From Thamnaconus septentrionalis (Eukaryota > Chordata > Actinopteri > Tetraodontiformes > Monacanthidae), in assembly GCA_009823395.1 (NCBI GenBank), contig CM020511.1:10576001-10640000 (forward strand): 64,000 nucleotides of DNA, written 5' to 3'. Positions 44,501-59,036 of the stretch are shown here, one piece after another (the first letter of the stretch is position 1; every line of letters begins with the position of its first letter). The translations under genes and the position numbers were made by a program. The notes under the pieces are model-generated. The model made no database searches. It saw only the letters and a list, made by a program, of their open reading frames with translations, and had not been told where the DNA came from.

Positions 44501-45012
44501 TTTTTTTAAAAATGTGTTCCTTCTTACTCAGTAAAATATGCAGAATTCTACACTATGGTCTCTTATCAGTGTAAATGAAATGAAAGCACAACAAATACTA
44601 TAAAGCTAACTGAAGCAATTGAGGTGCTAAAACACCACATGGGATTCTTTTTTAATAAGCAGCAGGAAGTTTGAGGGTCAGAAATGAATTTGCCAACCAT
44701 CTGGTATTTAAGCTGTTGTTAAAAACTTCAATTCATACACGGATAGTGCATCATCAACAGAGTAGACTCTTCAAAACACAACATAATATTTTCTGTTGTA
44801 GCATTATAAGTAAGTTTTACATATTATCATATAAGAACGTATTATACAAAACGATAAAGTATCGATAGGAGGCTTTAAGCTCTTTGGTTGCGCATTTATA
44901 GAAGCTATCCAGAACACTTTAGTCGTTGAGCTACGTTTGCTTTTCTATGGTCTCCATCCAGCTACACCAACTACTATATTTATATATAGAAATGTTCTCT
45001 TTTTTGGTCCAT

Positions 45013-45180
45013 TGTCTGTAAACTCTAGAGATTGCGGTGTCTGAAAATCACAGAAGCCAAACACAGGCAACACCAACAACCATGCAACCAACCTATTCTG
45101 ATGCTCACTGTGAACTTCTGCAAGCCATCTTTCACCACCTCAACAAGTTTCAGTCCATTGAGTTGAGCTGCCATGGGATT
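45013..45180 (-). mobile_element. Tc1-like transposon fragment
   Basis: Pieces ACTCTAGAGATTGCGGTGTC, ACACCAACAACCATGCAACC, TATTCTGATGCTCACTGTGA and CCATTGAGTTGAGCTGCCAT occur in the order and spacing of the 5' part of the common fish Tc1-like element whose ends read CACTTTATTAGGTACACC. The fragment is in minus orientation. The catalytic region is missing, so it is inactive. Confidence 0.65.
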
Positions 45181-46597
45181 TACTGAGTGTGGACAGATAA
45201 TATCTGGGACATTAGAAAGTATGTAGGCCGCCATGCAAATGAGCAGACAGAAGGTCCTCTGAGAGCTTCTGTTACAAACCAGTGTCTAAATGAGCTGGTA
45301 GTCAAGATTACCGTAATAGAAGCATCAAAGCTGGAATTACCATTGAAGTTTATGAGGTCAGAGGGTCTCTGTGCACACGAAGCCAGGACACACACACTCA
45401 CACTCACAACCGCTGATGCATGGACACACAAAGCATCTCTGCAAATGGATCAAAGGAGATCCACAGACTTGGAGAATAATCGGTTCACACAGTCTGGCTT
45501 AATTCAATCTGTGAGACACTGTAGTCCCTGGAGAGAAGGACATCATCAGCGTATTAATGGGCATCTTCCTCGAGCTGATGGGGGTGCTGCAGCATGGAGG
45601 ACAGTGCCAGGCCGTGTTGTGTGTGACATGGAGTAAGAGATGTCTAGAATCCTGCATGTTAGTCCGTGTATAATAAACCAATATCTGCAGACAAACCAAC
45701 TTTATCTGTGCTCATCTCTTCCGGTCTCAGCATCACTTTGTCTGAAAGACACAAAGGTGTTCATTTTTGTGATGTCTGCTGCTATTTCTAGCACAGATGT
45801 AATACAAAACTTCCAGCTTACATGCCAAGCCTCAAATCTGGGTATCCAAATTGTATAATCGCCCGTTATCCGTTTTTTCCATTTTCCAATTGAGCACAAA
45901 ATTGGGAACAATAAAAACAACGAAAGAACAAATGATAACCGAATTCACGTTACATACCACTTACCAATCCGGAGCACACCCGACAAATGAATGTAAACTA
46001 TTTGGCTTATCTGTTGCAAGCATGTCGATTTTTGACACTGTATCACATTGCACTTTGTGAGGCTCTGTTTTTGATACGTGCAATGACGATTCCTGAAAAT
46101 GTCACTGCCTTGCACACTTGGCAGCAGTGGGCCAAACAATTTCTTTTCCTTACCCCTTAGTGGCTCATTTGCAGCTTTTGAGGCAGCAAGTTACCTACTC
46201 CATCTGCAGTTAAAAGTTTGTACAACAAGCACCAGGCTCCTACAAATAATTCAAAGACTTTGAAAGCTACACTGTTTGCACGGACTCAGAATTTGCAGTC
46301 GAACTGGAGGTAGATCTGTTGAAACAGTCCACACAACGCCGATGATAAATTGCAGATCAATCAAATCCTCCTTCCGCTTACAGCTCCCACTTCTTCCCTG
46401 AAGTCCTCATCCATCTCCTCCTGAATATGTCTGCCAGCAGCTCTGCACTTCTGGCTGGACCACAGACCGGCATGGGAAAGGCAGAGCCCAACGCACATAG
46501 TAGGAATCAAAAGTACTAACATTCTAAAATTTGCTGATAGCCAGTAGTTGAAATATTGCAAAGCTGACATCAGAATGCTAATAATTTCCCTCCTACC

Positions 46598-46668
46598 ATT
46601 ATTTAACCATGTAAGTCCTGTTGAAACTGAGAGCTCACTATTTGACTTGGCCAAGAGGTCAGCAGCAC
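46598..46668 (+). repeat. Dispersed repeat tail (TTTAACC...CTTGGCCAAGA type)
   Basis: ATTTAACCATGTAAGTCCTG, then TTGAAACTGAGAGCTC and ACTTGGCCAAGAGGTCAGCA resemble a teleost repeat end that reads TTTAACCAGGTAAGTC...CCTGGCCAAGA. Diverged. Confidence 0.4.
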
Positions 46669-49600
46669 ATCATAAACAAGAAGGTTCACACCTTCACCTA
46701 AGCGATGTGAACTCAATGAAGACGAACCCTGATGCACCAAAAATTATTGGAATTAGTGCTTCCAAGTGAACCCTAGTTCGGTTCCCTGTAGGTGTGAATG
46801 CAATCCCGAATATAGGAATGGAACCAGACCAATAGGCACTGCTGGATGAGAAGTCATCTTCTCCTGCCCTACTCTCTCACTCTCATTGTAAGAACGAAAG
46901 GTTTTGGAATATTTATGAAAATGAAAATGAAAAGCAAAAATCCCAGCAGGACCAGTAGGACCAGTACAGATGGGCTGCTCTGTGACTGTGCGGTAAAGTG
47001 CAATGTGACTGCTTGCAGAACCCAAATGGAAGAAAAGAAAAAGCAACATATTGCATTGAGACATTGAACATGGGACATTAACAAGCACTGAGTTTAACCA
47101 GAGGAAGAGCCTGCATTAACTTGTGATGTGTGTGAATTGGCTGGGGTGACTCTGGAGCTGGAGTTCCCTCTAACTGAGGCTGGTGCCTGTTTACGCCACT
47201 TACACACTGGCTCAGAAAAGCTCACCACAATCGGAGCCGCTCAGTGCCCGGTACCAGTGATTAAACTCCTTCTTTAAACTTGTCCAGCTATTTGAAGAAA
47301 GAGAGAGAGAAAAAAAAACTTTCCCTGAGAACAATAAAACTGGGGCTACTGGCCAGATTAAGACATGTTAAGAGATGATAGAGCCCAACAGAGCACAAAA
47401 TGGAATTTTAGTCAAGTGGACCACAGTAACGCTAAAGAGAAAATCTCTTAAAGCATTTTGTTAAAATAGTGGTTAGAAAACAATGTTTTACTTTTCAAGT
47501 TTTGTTCCCACATATTTTACGGCTGAACAACACTGAAGCAACATGCTCAGTCAAACACAATCAAACATTAATGTATGTAGAGGGAAGGTTTCTTATTGTG
47601 TATTCAAAACCCACACTCACAGTATTCATTATGTCCTAGTTTATGGTTCTACATTTCAGTTGCAGCAGCAGTTTTATTCCATTTTATTACTGTGGTTCAG
47701 TCTTTTAAGCACCTTTTAATTATGACGAGGTGTTTTTCTCTGGAACTTGTTATTATTATTATTTTTTTAACTTGGCTCCACACAAGAATCCCCATGTGCT
47801 AAGGCTGTTTGTTTGTGCAAAAATCTTGAATCTATTTTTTGTTCTCAAACAAAAGATCATTATTGAATCTTAAGACTGAATAATGAGGATAAAGCCGCCA
47901 GAGGCAGACAACTACCAGGCAGATTCAAAGAGAAAAAAAATGGAGCCACACTGTGCGTGCGTGCGTGTTTGTGCACGTGTGTGCACGTGTGTGCACGTGT
48001 GGGTGCGTGTGCGTGCCTGTGTGGCCTTTAGCTGTCAGAGCTTGCCTGTCAGCCGAGAGCGAACCATAATGAAAGCAGTCAGGTTGCCTCTTTCCCTCCA
48101 TCGTTCACGCAGAGATACAGTCGGGAGTGCCGCTTCCAAGGAAGATAAAAGACATGCAAAAGCCCTCGCAACAAAAGCAAACTGATGTCGGGAGGTGTAG
48201 AAGGTATTCAGCAAGTGCCGCGCGTTCCTCCCCCTGCTCGAGTCCGGGGGATGACGACAACACTTGAAAGATGTGAAATAATGGAGGGGAGCTTTCAGGA
48301 GATCGCTGCTGGAAACCCTTTAGTGTTTCCGCGCAGGCGATTTCAAACGCACTTCAGCCATAGGAAGAGACGACAAGATTTAAAGATCTTGTCTTATTAA
48401 TACTGCAACGTGTTTTCTTGGCGACGCGGAACGGACGGAAATATTTGCATCAAAAGGCGAGAACGGATTTTAAAAGCAAAACTTCTGGAGACAGCCGCTT
48501 AGAACACTGTGAGCAGCATGAGCTCCTGATGCAGCTCTGGTGATGTTCTCTCTTGCAAAAGTCATCAATCATTGGGATATTTGTGTCTTGACATTAGATT
48601 TAATTATCTTTAATTACAGTATTAGCAAGTGGGTGGACAGGCGTTACAAAGCAGCCTGATATCAGTGGACAGATAGTAGAAACCTATTTGGCGTGTACAC
48701 CAGAGAGAGTCCAGCAAAGGAAGAAGACAACATTCTTATGTGTGCTTCCTGGTCTAAATCCTTCTGAATGAATGGGTATGGTGCTGCATTACAGATGGCA
48801 TAGCATAGCCTGTCAAGGGTCCATGCAACTGTGTGTCATTTTCTAACTATGAGGTTGGATCAACATTTGTGGAGGAAAACTTAATTAGGGTAGTGTCTTT
48901 GAGAATGGCCTGCATAACAAAATGGTGTTTAAAGTAAATGCACATTGCATCTGGTCAATTTCAAAACACAATTTCAAAATTGTCTTTTCACATCCCTTTA
49001 GCTGTGAGCACTAAGATGTCCTTGACTAAATAAACTCAGTTCTGGATTTAAAAAAAAAAAAAAAAATCTGTACTTGGTGTACTAACATTTGGTAGCGATA
49101 AAGAATCAAATCACGTAAAGTCAAACTGAATCACTACAGAACCCATGGCCCATGGCTTTAACTACCTTCAGTCTGTGCTTTTAGTGTGAAGAAATCTAGT
49201 CGACATCAACATAAGTATTTACACATCCCCATTCATCATTCAGCAGTTTATGTTTATGTTTGTTTCTTTAACCATCTTAGTTCCAGCTCACTTCCAAACC
49301 AGCATGACCGTTTCTTTCCACATCTTTTTGCACGACGCTGCCGCATCACTGATCAGTGACACAGACCCCGTGAAACCAAAGGCCAGACACGTAATGCCAC
49401 AGCTCGCTCGGAGGTTCCACAGCGGCAGAAAATGTAGTTAAAGTAGGTATTATCAAACAGACGGCTTCGCTGCCAAAGGAACTAAGCGATAAATGTAGTA
49501 GCCCAAGGAGCAGCGCGCCTGAGTAGCATAAACACATCAATGAAATGTGGAGTAGCTGAAAGAACATCAAGCTATATATAAGACATGAGCACAAACTCGC

Positions 49601-50265
49601 AGGAGCGAATGTTCACACAGCTGGAAATTACAATTGTAGGAAGCTACACTCGTGACAATGTGCTAGAAAAGATTGCCGTACATTGTGTTAGAGTGAAGAC
49701 CTTTTACCATCCGGTGGTAAAATTGTGTCAAATGACTTCCACCACAACCCCTGATGAAACGGAGACCCTCCATCCATTCAGAGAAACATGAGCAGCCCTC
49801 TGACATGCTCCTTGAGCTGCAGCTTCCTTGACCCTCCCAGAAGGGCCGCGTTGCGACAGTGAAGTGTGACAGAGAATAAGCCAGCGATGAACTTTCCAGA
49901 GGGATGACATGGTTCTAACGGCAAGGCGGACATATCTCCACAAGTGGTGCGGTTTTTATAAAGCACTGGCTGTCCACTGAAGGCAATTTTTAGTTACCAC
50001 AGGTGCACCGAGGAGTCCTGTTTTTTTGTCTTTGGACACCCAAAAAAATGAATATTCTCAAATATTATGAAATATTTGTGGAAAAATCTTGTGTTTCAAA
50101 AGAACATTGAAGCAGCAAACTGTATCAGACACAATGAAATACAAATTCATAGTGTTTTTCATGATCAAAAAGTAGAATAATAACAGTTCAGTCTAGTAGT
50201 TGAACTGGGTGTGTGGCAAGGGATATTCTCTTGCTCAAAAACCCAGTTTTGACCTGAAGGGAACA
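46669..50265. other. Intergenic, no gene seen
   Basis: Unique sequence apart from a GTGCACGTGT-rich alternating purine-pyrimidine tract at 47952-48023. No recognisable exon. Confidence 0.5.
47952..48023. repeat. (GTGCGT/GTGCACGTGT)n minisatellite
   Basis: Three GTGCACGTGT units are flanked by GTGCGTGC. The whole tract alternates purine and pyrimidine. Confidence 0.9.
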
Positions 50266-50401
50266 GTGCAGGTGCAGGAGGGAGCACGTGGGTTGTGGAT
50301 GACTACACTAAGAAATTGCGCTTAAAGACTTAAGTGCAGGTGCAGGAGGGAGCATGTGGGTTGTGGATGACTGCACTAAGAAATTGCGCATAAAGACTTA
50401 A
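50266..50401. repeat. 68-bp tandem duplication
   Basis: The unit starting GTGCAGGTGCAGGAGGGAGC occurs at 50266 and again at 50334, each copy ending AAGACTTAA. Only about three bases differ between copies by eye, so the duplication is recent. Confidence 0.93.
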
Positions 50402-53400
50402 GTGTGATATTGGGTATCAAAAAAAACATTTTCTCACTACTCCATTATGTAACTTTGTTTGATTTATTGAAACAGAACCAAGACTGTTGGGTGTCTTTAA
50501 TGAAAAAAATGCAAAAAAGTGGAAGGTTGTCCAGCTGGATTAACACCAGTCTGGTCTTGATTGTTCTTTAATGAAAGCATTAAGTTTAATGTATTTTGCC
50601 GCCACACTCGCACACAAGCAGACTTTCCAATTTTACAGTGTCTAATTTAATGACAATATTTAATTCAAGCATAATGGCGCGGGAGGGAAACAACGAGGCA
50701 GCGGGAAACACAACATCCCAAATGGAGAAGGTGATGTTGTGCCATCCATCAGTCTCCAGCAGGCCTCGTTGGGTCCACTTTACCAGATGGCCACAATGTC
50801 TGCTACTGCCTTTGAGCACCTGGGTGAATTCCATCAGTTTGGGATGGTTCCAAAGTGGAATATTGTGGATTTATGTAAAAAAAAAATAAAAAATGAATGC
50901 AGGACTGTTATAAATATGCAAGTAAAACAAAAATATGGTATGGCTGTGAGAATTGATTACTACAATCAATGATGTTGGCCTTTGTCACAGGGAAACAGCG
51001 CAGCACGATTATTATCCTCTCAGGAATGGATAAATATTATATCAAATTCAAACTCACCTCATTCCTGATGCTTATCTTTAAAAAGCTAAACTTATTACTG
51101 TTTCCTTCCCTGTAGACCCCGTTGTCACATTAATCATCAGTGCAACACTGAGGTCTATATGTCATGTGGCCTGAACGTCCCCTCTCCCTCGTTGAATACA
51201 GAATATTCCCCGCACAGGGAGAGTGTGAGAGTGAAACCTCGCTGTCCTCCGTCGACCTGTGTTCTGCATAGTGACCCGTCTGCAGTCAAATGTCAGCCGG
51301 GTAGCTGGTGTGTGACCGTCTGCAATCTGGCAATTTCCTGCTGAGAGGCATTCGGCTGGCCAGCTGGTGCATTGGAGTGTGTCTCCACAGGGACGGCGCA
51401 TGTGCACATCCAGGGTCCTGTGTCCGCTGGGGACCTTTTTTTTGTGTGTGTGTGTGTGTGTCGGTGTACTAAGGATTTGTCAGCAAACATACAGTATGTG
51501 CTGAATGATTGCAGTATGCAAGTACAAGAGCAAGTCGGGCCAACGCTGAGGCCTATATCCACACGCAACTCGCCACTTTTTAACTTGATACTGAGACAAA
51601 ACAGAATGTCTGTATGTGGCTTGATGCCCTGTGAAGTTGGATCACTCCCAAATTCCTCGCGTCAGTGATTATGGACACTATTACCAGGTATGCCAAACAA
51701 CTTAATGTGATTTTTAATGGTTTTATATGTTTGATAAAGGCCCTGCAATGAACTGGCCTTCGCCCTATGGCAGCTGGGATTGGCTCCAGCTGACCCCCGT
51801 GACCCTGAGCTAAGGAAGAAGCAGGTATTGAAAATGGATGGATGGATGGATGTTTGATAAATTGAACACAGGGACACATTCCAAATGTTAGAACAAAAAA
51901 GGCTCAAAATTAACCCCAAAAAGACTAATCAGGACTTCCTGTGGACACAAGACTTCACACAGCAGCGTTCTAGCACCCTCCTTGTGGATTCTTTTCCCTC
52001 GGGAAGAAAGCCAAGTTCTTTGGTTGAGAAGCAGCAGACAGTGGCAAGCAGACGTCCGTGTCACTCTCACCCCACCTGCACCCTAGGATCAAAAGGGTGA
52101 AACATCTGTGTTATGACCCTACAGCTGGCCCAGTGCCACTGGTGGAGGAGCGCAACATCACAAAGCCCCGCAGGTAATTCCTATGCATCCATCGGTCAGA
52201 ACAACGCAGTGGACAGGAACAGGAAGTGACTGGTGGTGTGGACTGGAGCTGGAGCTGGAGCTTAACCGGGGACATATGTGCTTGCTATGTGGCTCCATTT
52301 GGAGCCACAACTGGAAGCACTGTGCAAGAAGTGTACCCGTGTTCGTGAGACTGGTGACGTCAAGCAGCCTCTAAAAGTGAAGTTTATGGACCACTTTAAA
52401 AGAAACCAACAAAAGGCAATTAAGACAATGTTGGCCAGACAATATTTGCAGAAGAAAACCAGTGCACAAAACAACATGTGTCTCATCCACAGACCACATG
52501 TAAGGGTAAAAGCGGCGGGAAATACAGCGACTGACGCTGCTTGCGTTGCTGACTTCCCCTTCCATCATATATACCTACACATACACATATACTGTGTACT
52601 GTATGTTAGGTCTGTCAAACGAAGTGCAGAAGTCAGCGTAAAGTTTATAAATATGCATATATACATATATATATATACTTGTGTTCTCTATAAAACGCAG
52701 CAATACAATGCAGTTATTTGAGTGTTATCACAATGAGCTGCAGAAATTTATGAATATTCACAAGGCAGTGATCTCATCCAAAACATACCGGCCATCTGTT
52801 GATTTGGTTTACATACATTTAAAATCACTTCATTAGTTCGTACTCAAGCTTTCATCATTTTTCTACCATCTCATCTGGTCCTGATTTATTTTTAAGGTTT
52901 ATTTGTATTAGTCATTTGTTGTTAACTAGTTCTTTCGAAAGCTCCTTGATAATAACTTTTTTTTTTTTTAATCAAAAGCAGCAACGAAACATTACCTTGT
53001 TTGGAAACCAAACCAATCTCACCTTTCAATGAAAAGCCCTTGGCTTAAAAGACCTTTTTTGAAAGTCAATAAAGGTGGATCTTTTCTCTCCTTTGACAAA
53101 AGAATAAAGGGTTCAGTATGAATGCTTGAATGCAGCCAAGATTTCAGATCATAGCTCTGAAAGTAATTAATTTGTGGCACAAATCTGCACTTCATGTGGC
53201 TGCCATGAGACTCCACGTGGCCAAATCTGTTTCCCATTGCACATTCCATTCCCAAAAGAAAAGGTGCAGCATGAAAGGGGAAAAAAACATGGTGAGAAAA
53301 CGTTTGAAAGAAGATAAAGTATTTCTGATTAATTAACCTTCAGGATGATGTACAGAAAAGCATTGGCAACCATTATAATAGATCCCAGTACGTATCACTT

Positions 53401-56400
53401 AGTACAAAAACACATATCAAGGAGTTGCAGAAAACAATAGATTTCTACACACTGGCGTTCCATCAAGAACTTTTTTTCAGCAACTCCCACTGGCACACAT
53501 GTCAAATAGATTAATATTCAATCTAGAAGCCATAAAGCCTGTCCTGAATGTTGCGACTATTTCAATAAACCCATATAAATGGAACAAGTGCTCTTCGGAA
53601 GAATTTTCACTATGATTCAAACAATAAGAGGACGTTATTGATTTTGATGAATCAATACGATGACGACAGTATAACGATGTCACAAAGCGGTGGCAGCAGG
53701 GTTGCAGAGTTTCCGATTGGAAATCGATGCAGAATTATGCAGTGAAACATGAAGAAATGTGTGCACTTTCTCAATCGGAGATGAAAACCTCAATTAATGC
53801 AACCTCTGCTCGGTCACATCAACAGCAGTAATGAGCCGTCAAAGCCTTCTCACAACATAATAACAAAAAAAGCATGTTTATTTTTTTTCATAAATATCTA
53901 AATAAAATTATTTTCCAAGTCTAGGCTCTTCATGAACTGCTTCCATTGAGGTATAATACGGTCGAGTTTATATCCAATCAAATTTCATCGAAATTTCTAT
54001 GACAACTGCCTGAGGCATTCAGAATCAACAGAACAAATCCTGCAAGTAAATGGATACAGTCAGTGGTGATAGCCATCCAGGATCTCGAGTCTGTAATACC
54101 AAGGCCAGCCACAAGGTCTTACATTGAACAGTCGTGAGAGTCTAAAGAAGATCTGAACTAAACCCAGAGATCTGTTAGCTATGAATTCTAATCATCTGCA
54201 ACTTACAATGTAACTAAGGTAGCACAAGAATTGGCTGTGTTTGGTTGTGGGCATATTCTCATAACAAGTGCAAATAATTTGCTTACTTTTCAATGAACAA
54301 CTTGTTTTATTAGCTGCACTTCCATTACAGTTTTCTGCAAAATAAAAGCGATATTTCTAAAATTTCGACAAAGTACAACTGCGATTTGCAGGTGTTTCCA
54401 TTGAATGGTGTGAAGCAATTCTCGTAAAGTCTCGCGGGACTTTGATTTTACGAGACTTTGCTGTCAAGAATGGTTGTTATATTTTTCTCTTTGATTACTT
54501 GTAAAAAATGTTCTGTCTCATCCTCCGTCCAAACGTATAGCGCCATATTTACCTGAAGTGAACTGGTCATGTGACCCCGTATGTAGTACGTAATAAACTA
54601 TTTCCTAAAAACAAGCCTTTATTTTTGGAAGAAGAAAATGTGCTAAAAAACTTATACCATGAGGATGTTTTTCCCTTTTACACTGCTGGAGTAGTCGAAA
54701 GGTCTTGTAATCCCCATGGCCATACTGCTGATAATGACAAAGTACTGCCATTGTTTAGCTAGGTCTGGCTGCGTGGACTACATCCCATCCTGAAGGTAGA
54801 CAAATGTTTTGTAGAGACAATAAGTCTGCAGAAAAAAAGGTTTCCCACTTCATCCCATTGTGCATCTGAATGAAGGCTGCCGGCAAACGTACTGATCTAT
54901 TCAGTGGTATATCATAGCTCGGAGGTACAACTATAACCAAAAAATAACAGATAATATAAAAAGAAAAATTAAAATAGTGAGACAGATGTCAATCACTTAT
55001 TTTGACTTATTTTGGAAGTGAGCAACAGTCCTACGCTCCTGATTTCTGACTTGTTCATTCTCCCACCTGCACGTAAAACTCTTACAGATGTTGGTTTTAC
55101 GGTGGTGGGACCAACCTTGGCAAAAACAAAACAAAACACAAAGACACACACACACACAAACACACACACCAGGAGGAAAGAGGAGAAGGGCAGGGTTTTT
55201 CTTTTTTAACGGGGCTGCAGTCACAATTTGAAGTTCGGGCAAATGTCTTTCAGTGGGGGGCTGTGATTAAAGCCCCATCATAAAGACCACCAGTGACTAT
55301 AAACAGCACACTCACTATACTTACCCCGGCCCTTCCGTGTCATTTTGTTTATACCCTGTCAACACCCCCTGTCTCCACTGTCTCCTCTGGTCTTTCTCTG
55401 CGCCACCCACGGCCTCGCTCCGCTTAAACGACGAACGCGAGCGGCGCGTCACCAGTTTTCAGTGATACACAATTCACCCACGCGCACGGAGAGTTGTACA
55501 GGTGGCGTCGCTGCCTTGCAAGCCAAGTTGCACTCTCGCCGCAGCGAGTGGGAAGGCAGGGTGTCCCTGAAGTCACTTTCACTGTGACGGAGCCTCTCCT
55601 TTTATTGTCGGTCCACCAGGTTTTTATTGAGGTGCAAGACTAACGGTGGCAAAGTTCCAGACAGACATCAGACAATCTGACATTTACACACAAGGCAACT
55701 TTGTGCATTCTTTCTTTGTTCCTACCTATATATATGTAAAAAAAAAACAAAACATTACACCCTAAAGCTTGATGAGGTGTTTTTAGATTGCAGTCATGGA
55801 TGATTGGAAGATTCTTTCCCCTAATTTCGCCGCCTCTGAACATTGGTTCCACTGCTGTGTTTCATACGGACACTTATTGTGATGCACAAACATTTGCATG
55901 TTGATATGATAATTTAATTGAAAACAGACACTCGCACTGAAAATATTTTTGTGCTTCTTCGCACCTTATTCAGTTCTCGCTCAGTGGTCCAACTTTTTAG
56001 CGTCCCTGCACCTTCCCCTTCAATCTTTCAGACTCTGACCTTAACATTCGCTCAAATATGACTTTCTCACAAGTGTCAGATCGAAAAAATATATTTCAAG
56101 GATAATCAGCCATCTTCTCACAAACAACCACCCATCTCCGGCTCATAAACATCAATTTGATTTGCTGCACTGTGCTTATGCCACATAGACAAGTTAAAGT
56201 AGCCGCTACAGGCAGCTTAATGTGGCTGAAGATGATGCTGTGCCTAACGGGGAAAATACAAACGATAGTCTTTTAGCTTTTCAAAACAAAACTGGCTTTA
56301 ACATCAAAAAGAGATAGACTCAAAGTTTTCACCCGCCATATGTAAAACAAGCATCTACCCAGCTGAATATGTGTGTGTGTGTCAGCATGATCGTGTGATT

Positions 56401-57754
56401 AAATGTAATGAAGGAATACGTCCCATACAGCAGAATGTGTAGGTGTGGAAATGAGCAGCCGTCCCCCGCCTAGGGTGGAGCCTGAGGCTGAACTGTTCAT
56501 TACAACCAGGAACTGAAGTTCAAGACGCGCTGCATTTGAACCTCCAAGGCCGACTGAAGTGCAATGAAGTCTGCAGAACCCATGATAACAAAAATACAAG
56601 CTGTTACTTTGTGTCTTAAGTAAATCAGCTAACAGGTAAATGACGGTAGAAAGTGATAGATTAATGAATTACACGTTTGATAATGAATTACACAAGTGAA
56701 ATTAAAGTTCTCGTTTCCTCAATCCATTAAAAAATACAAAGCCTGCTCGCAGCAGCGCTCCACCCTCACCAGTTCCAATACTTCAGGCAGCACATTGGGG
56801 CACAGTTACCTCAGAAAGGGCCCAATCGTTCCTATCAGCTGAAGAATGTCTGTTTGGTGTTTTTCTTTCAGTCCCCACGCAGGCAGGCTCGGAGCGTAGG
56901 GAACAGGAAAGCCCAGCTGAGAACACAACGAGCTCGGAGTCCCCGATGTTTAACTTACAAACGCTGACGACGCCGTTGGCGAGAAGGGCTTTTGAGGGCA
57001 GAGGGAAAAAATTCCAACATTCCTCCGAGTAAATACAGGTATTAGACCCGAGAATGGCAGGTTTGTCAAACAAAAGGTAGCAGAACGGCCCGATTCGGCT
57101 AAAAAGAAGCGGCGGCGATGGAGTCTGTCGTTGACCCCGATTATTGTGTTCGTCAGCCGCGTGAATCGTTCAAGGTTTTCCCCACAATACACCATGGCGA
57201 GAGCTCCAGTTATGATGAGGAGCAAAACAGTCTGATGCGTCAAAAATAGATGAAAGGCCAGAGAGTTCCCCCGCTTGGTTTCCATTTGGCCGCTCAAAAC
57301 AGGAGCCTGTCTCCTCTACATATGGTACCAATTTGAAATGCGAGACCGTGGGGAACGCGTGAAAGCCGATCGGCCGACGGCAGATATGGCAGAGAAAAAA
57401 AAACGTTTTCTATGTGCCAACCCAGCTTAGTTAAAAAAAAAAAATGAAAAAAACTTTTTAGTGAAGGATTCTTCACTAAAACCCAGCAGAATGTCTTGAG
57501 ACGCCACGATGCGCGCGGCAAAGCCAATATTGCGCCGTTTTGTCCACCTGTTTGCACAGCTGTCGTCACTTTCCCGCTGTTTTCTCGGATATAATCAACT
57601 CCGCCGCGCGTCGGATTGGACGCTGCCGGCCAAAGCGGTTCTCATCCGGCTGTCAGATGAATATCTTTACCGGCGTTGTGTTTCAGGCTGTTTGTTTTAG
57701 CTCGTTCACTGCGATAAATCCATCTACTCACAGTGACAAGAAATTAAAGCTTCA
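50402..57754. other. Intergenic, no gene seen
   Basis: Largely unique sequence with a dispersed-repeat fragment (51739-51852), CA tracts (about 55144-55170), a CpG-richer patch at 55400-55570, and an evenly composed, enhancer-like stretch at 56780-57320. No exon is convincing on either strand. Confidence 0.5.
51739..51852. repeat. Dispersed repeat end with (GATG)n tail
   Basis: GGCAGCTGGGATTGGCTCCA, GACCCCCGTGACCCTGAG and GAAAATGGATGGATGGATGG form the usual end of the same family as 20742-20957, in the other orientation. Confidence 0.7.
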
Positions 57755-57858
57755 GTGGTCCAGAGACAGCTGGGAGAGGCTCCAGCAGACCCCTGCAACC
57801 AGGTATTGAAAATGGATGGATGGATGGATGGATGGATGGATGGATGGATGGATGGATG
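57755..57858. repeat. Dispersed repeat end with (GATG)n tail
   Basis: GACAGCTGGGAGAGGCTCCA, AGACCCCTGCAACC and GTATTGAAAATGGATGGATG, then about 11 GATG units. Same family and orientation as 51739-51852. Confidence 0.7.
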
Positions 57859-59036
57859 CAATGGCAGAACCCCGGGGGACCAGGTCCTGGTCCTCAAAAC
57901 ACCAGAATGAAGTCCAGGCTGCAGCAGAGTGAAGCTCAGGACTCAGCCAGTCTCAGCGAGCCAACAGTGTTTCTCCGCCATACGGCCGCAAAGCATCTCA
58001 TGGAATGTAGATTGTAGATGTGGACATGTGGCAGTTTTCTCTTGAACACACACGCACGCACGCAGACATACCATGAGCAGCTACGTTCTGCCTCGTTTGG
58101 AGGCACATATCAAGACATGGCTTAATTAGGTCCACATTGTGAATGTGATTGGCTTTCATGAAGGTTCGAGATGCTTCCAAGAAAAAAGACAGAAAGAATA
58201 TTTTTTTTATTTTATTTTTTTGTTCACAACTGCAGTGAGGAAGCAGCACTGGGTTTTCTAGAAGATACACAGCTCATTTTTTTTTGACATCCAATGCACA
58301 AGCCAAACTTTTCTGTGTGCTCTCTCTTTTTTTTTTTTTTTCAGCCAGAGCCGGTGGGTGCATCTAATTCAAGGCTGAGTCGTGACTCGAAACACATCGA
58401 CAGATCAAAATAAATAAATAAAAAAAGAGAGAAGAAAAGAAAACCGAGCCCACTCAGCACTTGGCTGAGTCCAATCTGCTTCGGCTGTCAAGAGAAACGT
58501 CAGCGGTCCTACCATGGTTCGAGTCCCCGGCGCGGCTCATTCCACTCCGGCCGGTCCACGGTGCTTCACCGCGAAGACATCCTCTCAACGCGGGGCGGTG
58601 AAGGAAGGTCCTCCTCCAACACCGACAGCCGCTGGTCCTGAAGTTGCAGTGCAGTCAAAGTTGCGAGCGAGCGACCCTCTCACAAAAGTTGTCAGTCAAG
58701 GGAGGGGGAAAGAAGTGCACAATAAAACTTTCAGCGCTTCACGAGACACGTTGTTTTATTTGAAAAGTCTGGTTGTTCCACCGCAGACTTGAAGCTCATT
58801 GGCAGCCTGGAGCAAAACCCGCCGGCCTCTCCTCCCCGGAGACCGCGCTCCTCCACGCGTCTGTGTTGAGAAGAAAGTGGGGAGTGAGAAAGAAAAAGAA
58901 ACGAACGGGTTTCAAAGTAAAAGCACGGCCGTTTCAGGAGTTCAGTCTGCTTGGACTGAGAAGGTGCCGTGACTGCTCCGTCCCCATGGTCTCACGACCT
59001 GTGTTCTTTCTGTGTCGACAGAGGAAATGTGCACAG
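57859..59036. other. Intergenic, no gene recognised
   Basis: Includes a CpG-rich part (58480-58960) with open frames that resemble nothing known, and T-rich runs near 58200 and 58330. Confidence 0.45.

Noticed and set aside
45187..45636. A 149-codon plus-strand open frame
   Set aside because: It starts next to a Tc1-like fragment, runs through low-complexity sequence, and resembles no known protein.
58514..58524. GGTTCGAGTCC, an apparent tRNA B box
   Set aside because: No A box or cloverleaf stems lie at the right distance, so it is probably chance.
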